From positions 7,479,001-7,543,000 of the forward strand of contig NC_092680.1 in assembly GCF_964355755.1 (NCBI RefSeq): a stretch of 64,000 bases of DNA, given 5' to 3'. The number at the start of each line of letters is the position of its first letter. Position 1 is the stretch's first letter. This stretch comes from Antedon mediterranea (lineage: Eukaryota; Echinodermata; Crinoidea; Comatulida; Antedonidae). The position numbers and the translations under genes are program-made. The notes beneath the pieces were generated by a model, which was not told the origin of the DNA, did no database searches, and saw only the letters and a list, made by a program, of their open reading frames with translations. Below are positions 11,874 to 22,620 of this stretch, in pieces.

Positions 11874-14204
11874 TCAGCTATGTAGAGTGCTTAGTGTGTT
11901 CCATTGGTCTTTTATACCAGTCGGTGGACGTTGATATCGTGCTGTTTTTCGGCGAACATGCTCAGATGTTAATGTTGGAAGACGTTCAAATGAGATACGG
12001 GTTTTATCAGCAGATGAGGGCAACTATAAATTAAAAATTGAATGAATTAAAAACGAATAGTAATAATAATAATCTATTCTGTACATTGTTTTTATGTTTA
12101 TATACGTTGTGTAATTATTATGTGTCATCAGACTTATTTGAGTCTCTACGTCCCTCGACCAAATGATACTTTGATGTTTCTTGTTTGTATACATCATATG
12201 TTTCTTTGGGTTGAAATAAATGTTGTTGAATTGAATAGGTAATATCATTTTAAACTCGTCATCAAGATCCAAAAAAGTAATTTAAAAGAACCCATATACA
12301 GACCCACATCAATTTAAAACAAGAAGTTGAAATATCACTACTGTACTTAATTATAAATCACCACTAATTAAATTAATATAGCAGGAACACAACATGTGAA
12401 AAAAGTATTAAATTCTAAAGTATTTAAACACAGTACAGTATGTTTGTTACTGACTTGAAGATATTAGTTTCATGATGCGCCACACATCGGCTATTTAGTC
12501 ATTGTACGCATGCTCATATGTTGCTGAGCATATGCAGAATGACTTTTTGACTTGACAGCTGTATAATTGTGTGGTTCATATAAATATAAATGAAATTTTA
12601 TTAATATTATTACCCTTGTAACACAATTTGTGAGTGATGTTGTCTTGTTGTCTAGTCTAACTGGCACTGTGCTCGTGAACATTCGATTGAAGTTGCCTTC
12701 TCGGTTTGAAAGCTCCAGTTTATAACGCTTTATTTCTTGCCTTAAACGTTCCATTTCTTCATTCACTTCCTGTAGAAAAAAAGTTTTTTTAAATATTTTA
12801 TGTCTTCAGGAACATGTGGCCAAGGATTACCAAATTAGTAAATAATAAATGTCCTATCAGATAGGTGGTAATCACCCTGATACAGGAGTTATTTTGTGAA
12901 CTAGTTCACCGGGGTAACCCCCTAAGTTTCGAATGATGAACTGGGTTCTTTTAAATTGCACACTTGTTATAACTGTGTACACTGGACCTAAGGTTTATAC
13001 AGTAGTCCTTATCCGAGAAGACTTGTTCCACCACCAGAACTAAGAGCGAGTCGGCCTCAAACCCATGCCGATATTGTTTAGGTACGGTAAATGGCACCCC
13101 TGCCTTAACCGGTAGGCCATTTGAATCTAGTCTAAAGTAATTCTTGATATGATCATCATCAATTTGATCTTTTGTCACCTTTCTATGACAAAAATGTATA
13201 AATTCTACTTTTGGCCAAATAAATATAAATAAATTGTCGAATTTTTATCCGTTTATTCCAGGAATTTTTTTGTTTAGGAAAAGTTTCTGGTTTGAGCAAA
13301 GTCAGTCGTGTAAACTTACAATCTTATCGACAGGATAATTAGCATCTTTTAACACCCATTTTCTTTTCTCTATATCATTTTGCTGAGAGATTTTAATCTT
13401 TTTGTTAAGGGCCCTGAGTTCAACTTCCAACTTTTTATTTTTTTCTACAATTTTGTCACGACTTCCTTCTGTTGCCATCAAGTCTCTGCAAGCATCATTC
13501 ATTTTTTTGTGCATTTGTATCTCCATCTGCTCCAAATCATTGCGAAGTTTCTCTAATTGATGGTCAAAATACATTTGTTCTTGTGCATGTTTCTGTTTTT
13601 CCTTCTCCAGTTGTTTTTTTAAGTTTAAAATTTGCGATGATTCTCTTGTTGAAATTGTATCATTCAATCTTTCAACAATTAGCCTATCTTCTCGGTTAAC
13701 TTTAGCAGTTGGTTTATGAAAAAAAGTGTTTGAATCATCATGATATTCAACTTCATGATTCACACTATTTTTCCTTGGTAATGATAATAATGATAGCTCT
13801 TCTTCCAAATCCTTTATTTGTTTCAATAACTTGTCATTTTTTACTTGGAGTTTATCTTTTAATTTCTTTGCACTTTCTAATTCTCTAATGTACGCTTCTT
13901 TCTGCTTCTCAAGCTTAAATTTGAACTCTTTTTCATTTTGAATTATTGTTTGTCTCGCCCGTTCTTCAGTAACTTTAATCACTTCAACATCGTTAGTGAG
14001 GGCTCCTATCTTCTCTTGGTACGAATTGACCAATTTACCTATTTCACACTCGTATTCTTCAGCCATTGTAGCAATTTCGATTTCTCTTTCATGGTTTTTA
14101 GTAAATAACATGTGCACTACTTGTGTTAATTCTGCAACCTTTTTACACATTTTTAATTGAAAAGACCTTTTAGACGGTACCTTATTGCTAGGGTCCGCCG
14201 CCAT
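11874..14204 (-). CDS. compact FAM184-like coiled-coil protein
   Basis: FAM184A/B are long coiled-coil proteins of unclear function. Three minus-strand exons (13320-14204, 12614-12769, 11874-12023) join in phase 0 to give 396 aa. Exon 1 begins MAADPSNKVPSKRSFQLKMC and carries the family N-terminal block (LKMCKKVAELTQVVHMLFTK), followed by about 250 residues of charged coiled coil. Exon 2 carries the conserved FAM184 C-terminal motif (RYKLELSNREGNFNRMF). Exon 3 is a basic tail (SEHVRRKTARYQRPPTG) ending HS-stop. Vertebrate FAM184A is about 1,140 aa, so the central coiled coil is missing here; the 550-bp intron between exons 1 and 2 contains a SINE but no further exon that I can see. It may be a short paralogue or a lineage-specific contraction. 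Exon 3 rests on phase, acceptor and codon pattern only. Confidence 0.78.
12895..13130 (-). mobile_element. tRNA-derived SINE copy in FAM184-like intron 1
   Basis: Carries GGGGTAACCCCCTA, GGGTTCTTT, CACTGGACCTA, GAGAAGACTTGTTC and CCTGCCTTAACCGG blocks in the family order, on the minus strand as a tRNA-headed element. Confidence 0.65.
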
Positions 14205-15513
14205 GGTGAATCAGGCCTCAAATAAGCCTAGGCTAGGCCTCCTACACAAATAAATGAAATAAACTTTTTCGTATACATAATAGAGATAGGTTATGGCGCG
14301 CCTTTGTAAAAAAATAAAAACGATATAGGCCTAGGCTTATATAATTAAAATGGCCACATAATATTTATTATTTTAATAAAAAGTTTACCCCCTCACGACA
14401 CTAATATCATTAGATTTGTTACTGCCTATGAACATTCCTTTGCCACTTCTAATAACATATGTAAATGAAATAGGATTAGTAAGTCACATTTTGCACTTCA
14501 TATTTAACTTCTTCAACGTCTTTGGTGAGAAAAAACTTCGGAACCTGACAATTTCTTTCAACAAATACAGGCTTAGGTCTATTAACAAATAAAAGCACAA
14601 ATTTCAATGTTAAAAAAATAAATTATTCAAATTATTATACATTATGTATATTTTGGAAATTTATAGATTAGTTTAGTAATATAATTGCTATATTTATAAG
14701 GTTAACCTTTGACATACAATGACGTAATTGATATTATTAAAAATGTAAACAAAGCTACAAATTTAAAGAGCTAAAGTGGACTTTTAGACCCTATTTGTTT
14801 ATAATTAGGCCTTACATACAATTGATCTGAACTAAATAATGTACAGAATGTAGGTGAGTAACATAACTTAGTACACTGGCCATATATCTATAGATAGTTA
14901 GAGTAGCAGTACTACATACAGAGACCCTACATACACTACTACACAGTAGTATAGATAGGGCCTCTATAGGCCTATCAATATTCAATAGTATAATAGATAG
15001 AGAAGGGCTATTAGTATATTAATTATTATTTAATAATAATACTCTCCTCTATCTAGCCTAGGCCTACATCTTCTCTAGTCTCTCTAGAGTAGATTATTTA
15101 TGGTATAGTCCATGGTGTACGCTCTACTACTTTTACTACTAACTATTAATACTACTATAATAAGTATAAGTATAACTACAGAAAAATTACATGTAGCTAT
15201 TACATGGTCTTAGTACAGTAAACGGTATAATGATATTATCTTGTATGATAAATAAGAAAACATGTTAAAACATTGTTTATTATTTAGATATTGACACCAA
15301 AAGTTTAGAATATTAAAAAAGATATATATCCGTTGTCTTTAATACTTACGGTACCATGGTATCCATACTTCATCCTTCATCATTAAAAAAAATCATTCTT
15401 TTCTGTTTAGCTCACTCAGTAAATAGCGTGTGTACACAGAAACAACAAATCAAAAGGATAAGGATAGGGTGTGGGATATGATATTTAATAGATGAACAAA
15501 CTAACTCTGAATC
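14205..15513. other. head-to-head intergenic region, FAM184-like / WHAMM-like
   Basis: This 1.3 kb separates two divergent start codons. It is AT-rich, with short TAGGCCTA words and no exon visible. It presumably contains both promoters; no TATA box could be assigned with confidence. Confidence 0.5.
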
Positions 15514-18500
15514 ATGTCACTTAAGAGAATGAATAGCCACGAAGATTGGGAGGTTGTGAAAACAAATGCATTTGACGCCAAGCCACGTGGAAAGCTCAAG
15601 TTCGATGTTGCTTGGAATGAACACCATCATAAACTAGCAATAACATGTCGTCGTGAGAAAGTCCGATTTGTACAGAAACGGTTCAACACATTATCAAAGA
15701 AAACTACATCCCCTCCCCCAAATGAAAACAATGAAATTCAAGAAAAGTGTTGGACGGGGCTATTTTCTTTTCAAGATGTACAATACGCGCATGAGCAATT
15801 ATGTCTTTTAAGCCCTGCTATGGAAGACTACCCTCCATATTTACCTTATGAAGCAAGAGGTGTTTGGAGCTTTTTTTTCCAGAGTGAAGTCATACCAGAT
15901 GAAGTAGAGATTGCAGTTCGACAGTACTTGAATGTCGCTGCAGACATCTGTGATCAGCAATTTCTTATTGACACTCTCTTTGAAGTTGATACATGCATTG
16001 AGAAATATCTAGAAAATATGGGAGAACTTAAAGAGAGAGAATATGAAAATGATGTCACAAGAATACAAAGCAAGTATGAACAATTAAAAATTGAAAAAAC
16101 AAATGCTGATAACATGAAAAAAATGAAGGAATTTTATGAAAAAGAAGATCAAGTCATTTCTGATTTGTGTCAAAGCTTAGCAGAACTATATAACCTGAAG
16201 ATTCAACCATTTTTAGATCTTCGGGAGTTGGCATACAGTAAACAATTTGAGATTAAAGAAAATCTGCAAGATGAATATCGTAGTGAGGAGAAGCGAAAGC
16301 AACTGGCGGAGGACTACCACATGTGGATGGATCAATTTCAAACGGCAATAGAAAGGATACAGGATTTGAAAGTTCAATATTTCACAAAATGTGTTGAATT
16401 AAGTAAAGGTAGGCCTATATATTTTAAATATCAATATGCTGTAATTCTAAAGTTTTTAAGGCCAGCTAGCCAGCCTAATTTCTACATTGCACCTGTCGTT
16501 CCCCCATGCACCCATAAAAGCAACCTTGGATATCTGAAAGTCCTGTTTTTTCTTTTTCTTGTATCACAGTGTGCACAAGTATATATTCAACCTTTTTGCA
16601 AATTAAATATTGTATAACCATTACAGGAATAATAATATAATAATATTACTACCCCGGTCATTTTTTGGGATCAAACATGGAAACATACCTGTAAATTTAA
16701 AGTAAATTATTATTCTACAGGAAGAGTTGCAAACATGATGGAAGATAAACCAAAGTTTGGCAGATCTACTTGGGAAGTGTATGGCCAGGAGCGACTCAAC
16801 AACCTGAAGCAAGTGTTGGCAGAAGAAAAGAAACAGCAGCTTGAAGCTAAGAAACAGAAGTATAAATACTCGCAAGAGAAAATACAGCAAGAGGTACAGT
16901 ACTGTATCTTGGAAAACAGGATGAATAAACTATTTTATAATTGATCATGCTCATAAACTAAATGACTTTTCTTCAACCCTCTCAGAGACTAGTTTTGTTG
17001 ATCTTTGTTATACTTTTACTAAATTATCTTGATCTTTGTTATACTTTTACTAAATTATCTTGATCTTTGTTATACTTTTACTAAATTATCTTGATCTTTG
17101 TTATACTTTTACTAAATTATCTTGATCTTTGTTATACTTTTACTAAATTATCTTGATCTTTGTTATACTTTTACTAAATTATCTTGATCTTTGTTATACT
17201 TTTACTAAATTATCTTGATCTTTGTTATACTTTTACTAAATTATCTTGATCTTTGTTATACTTTTACTAAATTATCTTGATCTTTGTTATACTTTTACTA
17301 AATTATCTTGATCTTTGTTATACTTTTACTAAATTATCTTGATCTTTGTTATACTTTTACTAAATTATCTTGATCTTTGTTATACTTTTACTAAATTATC
17401 TTGATCTTTGTTATACTTTTACTAAATTATCTTGATCTTTGTTATACTTTTACTAAATTATCTTGATCTTTCTGATGTCAAAGTCAATAAATCCATACAT
17501 TTTTTACTGTCCAAATATAGAAACCATCAACCCAATAGTTAAGACAACTAGTCTTTTCAGGATTCAACTAGGACAGCACCGACATTTCGTCGGGGCTTGT
17601 CATATGATACCGAATCTGAGTTGGCCTTTAGCAGTCTTGGCTAACAAACTTCTCTAATAAATACTCCTATATGCCATCTTGTATGTTATTACTAAGTTTC
17701 CACTGATAATCTTAGATTGCAATGGTTAAAGAAGGAAGTGGCTTGAAGAAGCAAGTAGAAGAATTAGAAACAAAGCATCAACAACTACAAATGAAGGTTT
17801 ATGACACAGAAATTGCGATTTTACAAGAACAAGAAAATGAACTGAAAGTAGAAGAAGAAACAATAAAAAAGAAAATTGAGGGTAATGACATTTTATCTGT
17901 ATTTTTTACATTTAAAATCATTTTTTATGACATCAGCATGCAATCAAACTTCTTTCTTTTTAATCAGACGAGAGAGAAAAGGAAGAAAATGAATTCTACG
18001 ATGCTTATGAGAGTTTTGATGGACTGGAAGATGATGATGAAGTTGAAAGGCCATCGATGATGATTAACCCACAACTTAGAAAAGTGGCAGCAAAAATAAG
18101 CAGAGTCCGAAAAAAGAAAGCAAATATCAGAAATAACAAAGTAAGTTAAAAGTACACCTTCCTGTGAAATAATGGGAAATTATAGTGTAAAGCCTGTATC
18201 ATACTAATCTTCCTCGGTTTTTACTTTAGTTAGATTGAGACAATCACAAAGTAGGCCTGCAGTAATCGGTTTTCATTGTTGATATTTTTTTTACAGCAAA
18301 TGTTTATGGCTACTTACGAAACCCAGTCGAAAGAGAAGAATGTTCAAGAGCAAAAGCTAGCAGACCATCGTAAACTAATAGTGGTATGTGTTAAAATATC
18401 TGTTTAAATCCAACCAATTCAATGTAAGAATGATTATGTGAAATAAGTATATTATTACTGCACTGATGAAGGGCTAGTGTTGCCCAAAAGCTCTGCTAAC

Positions 18501-20561
18501 TTTTCTGGCCGTTTTACTTATTGTTTTGATTTAGCTTTTCGCTTTTTTTTTGTATCTCCATTGAGATCCAGCCACTGCTACCCACAGCATTGTCATTTTT
18601 TTCAGTAATTTGCCTTTGAATTTATATTATTACTATTACATATTTTTGTAAATATTGGTGCACAGATTACAGAATCTATAGCTTCGGTCTACACTAGACT
18701 TAGGGTGATCAACTAGTTACTATACAGTATGTTTATATTTCAAGATGATTAAATTATGTATTATTTTATAAAAAATCTAGCAAAAGGAAAAGAAAGAAGC
18801 CAAAGAGAAAGAAATGAAAGCATTCATTGATGCGGAAAGACAGAAGACATTGCAGCGCTTAAAACAACACAACATGGTATGCATTACGTAATATCTTGTG
18901 TTTTAATCTATTTTTTGTTTCAAATTAAATGTTGAGTCAAACCAAAACATTTAAACACACATTTGGTTTATGTAATTGTTTAGTCTGTATTTATTTTCTT
19001 TATGTCCGTCCACCAGGCAGTTGGAATTTGATTTTTGTCTGAAAATATATACGTATGAAACGTCATATGTGCTAAAATATTTATATTTCTACTAATTTCA
19101 GTCCAGAACCTAGATTAGTAATTGTTTACATTTATCACATACAGAAGTACATTTACTTACAAGTTTGTGGTTTTATCTTTGTAGAAATACCCATCACCAA
19201 GCATTCTAAAAACTCGTAAGAAAGGTAGAAAAAAACCTAACAATGAAGAAAATCAGTTTGGCCCTCCATCAGGCCTTCCTCCTCCACCTCCTGTGTCTAA
19301 TGAACAATCAATAAGCATGGCACCTTCTGCTGCACCACCACCACCTCCCCTTCCCAACTTACCACCACCTCCGCCTCCTCCCCCTGTCCCGAGTTTAGCA
19401 CCTCCACCACCCCCGCCCCCTCCTGTCCAAGGTTTACCACTAACATTTCCAAAAAGTAAACCAATTGCTAAACACGCGAGCAAAAAGCCAGAAGATGTCC
19501 CTTCCAGTGGATTACCGTTTGATGCGAAGAACATTGTTGCAGCTAGGGAACGACTTGGAAAAGCTAATTTACGCAAGATTTCAGACAAGCCATTGAAAGA
19601 AAAGGGCAATCCAACTGGTATGTGGTTTCCAATTTCAAACCAATAAATGACAGGTGGCTGTATCCACCAATCACAATGAAATTCTCAAAATATTATTTTC
19701 TCTACATATTAGAAAAATAACGCTTAAAAAAGAACGACGTTTCGACTCCATCAAGGGGTCATTATCAAGTCCAATGAATAAATGTTAATAGAAGAACGAA
19801 TTAAATAAAACAAGCCAAGTATACTTAGGAAATGCAAAAACAAATTTGACTATCTTATCTATGAAATGTTGTATATCAGACAATTAAAACCTAGTCTGAA
19901 TTAACAAAGCTAAGCTTTTCATTTGACAGGATGTTAGACAATAGGTCTTGTTATTTAAAGTTTGACCCTTGGCTTGTGTTATTTAATTAGTTGTTTTTAA
20001 AATTGTATTCATTGGACTTGATAATGACCCCTTGATGGAGTCAAAACGTCGTTCTTTTTCTAATAATAAACGTACCCTCATTCATTATTTTCTCTTAGCC
20101 AAAAAACAATGAATACTGCCACTGGTCCAAAATGTATTCTTATTTATAGGCATGCAACTATTTTCTTGTCTGCGCTTTGTTCAAATTTACCGCGGTTATA
20201 TTTTAGACGGCGCCGTCAATATTTCGTTGCCATGCGAAAGAGATTTTACTGGCTTACGAAAACGTTGTATGACATATCCGTTTTCGTATTCTTAGTGTAG
20301 TGAAACCTCCTTATTGTGGGCCAAATTTTAACACACTTATTTTTTCAAACAGATGTTGTAAGTGAAATAGCATTGATATTTCAAAACGGTGGTTTCAAAC
20401 TCCGCAAACACGAAGAAAGAGAAGAGAATTTGCCATCGTTGACATACGATTCTGCTATGTTTCTTAAGGACAGGTTAGACGTAATGAATAAACAAATGAA
20501 TCCAGAGGACGGTGAATCTGATGTTGAAGACGACAATGAATTTGCCGATTCTTTTGCTTAA
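15514..20561 (+). CDS. whamm-like: WHAMM/JMY-type Arp2/3 nucleation-promoting factor
   Basis: WHAMM and JMY activate Arp2/3 actin nucleation; WHAMM acts at ER-Golgi and autophagosome membranes and binds microtubules. Eight exons (15514-16408, 16721-16893, 17716-17881, 17968-18140, 18297-18383, 18781-18876, 19185-19617, 20353-20561) close in phase to 743 aa; human WHAMM is 809. The N-terminal domain (about 1-170) has the family pattern 'DWEVVKTNAF...FDVAWNE...AITCRRE' and 'WTGLFSF'. A long coiled coil follows (about 170-530) containing QEEDQ-like and 'ERQKTLQRLKQH' blocks. Then come a proline-rich segment (about 556-616, runs of 5-8 Pro), WH2-like motif 1 (about 641-663, FDAKNIVAARERLGKANLRK), WH2-like motif 2 (about 675-697, with GGFKLRK), an amphipathic C segment (about 705-723) and an acidic tail (about 725-743). 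Two WH2 motifs favour WHAMM over JMY. The tail lacks the usual terminal tryptophan. Intron 2 holds a 31-bp minisatellite. Confidence 0.93.
16990..17472. repeat. 31-bp minisatellite, about 15 near-identical units
   Basis: In WHAMM-like intron 2, the GATCTTTGTTATACTTTTAC core recurs every 31 bp from 17000 to 17465 with no substitutions that I can see. Such uniformity indicates recent expansion or homogenisation. Confidence 0.95.
18440..18600 (+). mobile_element. repeat carrying a hammerhead-like core
   Basis: In WHAMM-like intron 5: CTGATGA (18463-18469), a GGGC/GCCC stem (18471-18474 with 18482-18485), then AAAAGC where an active hammerhead ribozyme would need GAAA. Penelope-like and other retroelements carry such motifs. 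The G-to-A change would make this copy inactive. The flanks were not assigned to an element. Confidence 0.35.
19708..20072. mobile_element. inverted-repeat element in WHAMM-like intron 7
   Basis: Arms of about 50 bp pair: AGAACGACGTTT through TCATTATCAAGTCCAATGAA (19731-19778) with ATTCATTGGACTTGATAATG through AACGTCGTTCT (about 20007-20055). TTAGAAAAA/TTTTTCTAA words flank both ends. The loop is AT-rich with no coding sequence. The arms contain a degenerate hammerhead-like core. Confidence 0.7.
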
Positions 20562-21150
20562 AGTAACAATTTCCAAAACTGAACAGTGAAACAGTATGGA
20601 GTTTGACGCTTTCAAATAGATTATATTAATACTTTATTTCTAGACATATTTACATAATTATTTATATAAAATTGTAAATTTTGATTTGAAAAATTATTAT
20701 TGTGCATAAAAATAATTATCAATTCAAATTTACAAGTTAGTGGTGGATCAGAGGGCAAGTGAAAGGAGCCCTCTAAAAAGTAAATAAGAATATCATTGTA
20801 CCAACCGCCTGCGACTTTCCTAGATCTGGGAAGATCCAACGCTCAACAAATTTATGGTTGTGAAGTCAGTAGTAGCCTGGTTTTCACAATCTTATTAACC
20901 ATGGTTACATTTACAACTGTGTATACATGCAATTTGAGTGGATTACAATATACAGACAAATATTAATATATAAAAACATATTGGGAAGGTTGCATAGTTT
21001 GACTTGGATTTTATTTTCTGTACATATAAATTTAATTGGTATTTTACTTTGTATTTGAATACTTAATGAAGTTTAATTTGCTACAATTCAATCAAATCTA
21101 TGTGTACATTTCTTTTGCTCATAACAAATGAAAAACAACTATCAAATCAT
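20562..21150. other. WHAMM-like 3' UTR / convergent intergenic region
   Basis: AT-rich, without exons. The WHAMM-like (plus) and hnRNP M (minus) genes converge here. No strong plus-strand AATAAA was identified close to the stop codon. Confidence 0.4.
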
Positions 21151-21309
21151 ATCAATTCTTTATTTAAATCAAAATACAGAGATTATACAGTTGTAATTTT
21201 TTAAATAGTATTCATTTTTGCACAATAGCAAACTTTTGTTTTATTAACGCAACACACGACTACGCAGATGTGGAGTCAAAAGGGCATTCTGAAACAGGAG
21301 CATGCATTG

Positions 21310-21440
21310 AATGAATATTAAGCTCCATCTGCACTATAAAAAAAGTGTGCTGTGCCCAAATATGGTAGTGATATGATGTTATCGTGTCCATATATGGGCA
21401 TATCACATCTTTTTGTCGCATAAAGTTTGTTAGTGTATTC
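21310..21440. mobile_element. foldback MITE (CTGTCTACACTATCAAA family)
   Basis: Interior blocks GTGCCCAAATATGGTAGTGA and CATATATGGGCATATCACA pair as in the other copies. The left terminus is diverged (CATCTGCACTATAAA). Confidence 0.75.
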
Positions 21441-22439
21441 AGTTTTAGATTCATATTGTTATTAATATGCAAATTTACTGTAATTCATTAACTAGCATTA
21501 ATTATTGAAGCTCTTTGCTGTTCTTCCATTATTCCAATTTGTGATTACAATTAAATCAATATAAATAACTTACCTTTGTTTGTCATGATTACTTGTGTTA
21601 TCAGATTGATTAAACCCAGAAATGTTAAAGATCATTGATAACATTACCAGATTTCAACTCGAAATAAATAATGAATTTAGCATACCAAAATAAAAAAAAT
21701 CACATTTTATCTCCAAAAATAATTTGTATTAAATTATCAAGGAATATTGTCCAATCCTCTTTGAAATTTGTCTCATTAATCACTTGGCAAATACAAACAC
21801 AAAAACCAAAATAGATACATCCATGTACAGTATTTGGTAATGTAATCAATTCATTTCATTTTTCTGCCAAGAAAATTGACCATGTATTGAATTGGTATAT
21901 GCAGTTATCAAGAATCGTAATAAACGCACAGACTTCGCACACGAACGCTGTAAAGAACACCTGTGCAAGTCAACATGATGTCGCTGTAATAATACATATC
22001 CACTCAAACAAAAATGAACAGGTTTTGTAACGAAAAAAACAATATCCACAAAACACAGTCAGACGGGATACACACAAAGTGTGGATAATATTGTTGTTTT
22101 CTGAAGCTGTATGATTTACAGTAATTAACACATTCTTGCTAGCAAGCCAATGTATCATTTGTCTCAAGATGCAGTATTGTCAATGCTTATTCACAAAATA
22201 TACTAAAGAATAATCCATTCGTTTTATGTAGAACATGAATACTAGTACTGTACTATATTTATTTTGTGAAGTTTTGTGTTATGGCAAACCAACAAAAACA
22301 TTTCTAGTTGATGTGTTCTTTACTAAAACGTACCCACATTTGATATAGCGAATTATACCATAGTCTCAAACAATGCACTTTGAAGTGAAAAGCGAAATAG
22401 ACGTTAAGATTTTCAATAACATTCCAAGGGTCACACCAT

Positions 22440-22620
22440 ATTCTCGACAGCTAAAACATGCGCCTAAAACCCCTACTCATCTTGAAGGATGTACTAAGGT
22501 TTTAAATGTATAAGGGTAAACAAATGCACATTGAACCGAGAAGACTTTCTATCACCAGAACCATGAGGCAAGTCGGTCGGTTACGGCGTCTGCCCTAGCC
22601 ATTCAGTACATCATTATGTG
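22440..22620 (-). mobile_element. degenerate tRNA-derived SINE
   Basis: Shares CCCCTACTCATCT, GTACTAAGGTTTTAAA, GAGAAGACTT and GCCCTAGCCATTC blocks with the family. The promoter boxes are mutated. Confidence 0.5.

Noticed and set aside
12951-13178. Possible extra FAM184-like exon on the minus strand
   Set aside because: It lies on a tRNA-derived SINE copy and lacks FAM184 motifs; adding it is not needed for phase.
19253-19609. Glycine-rich minus-strand frame
   Set aside because: Antisense of the WHAMM-like proline-rich exon.
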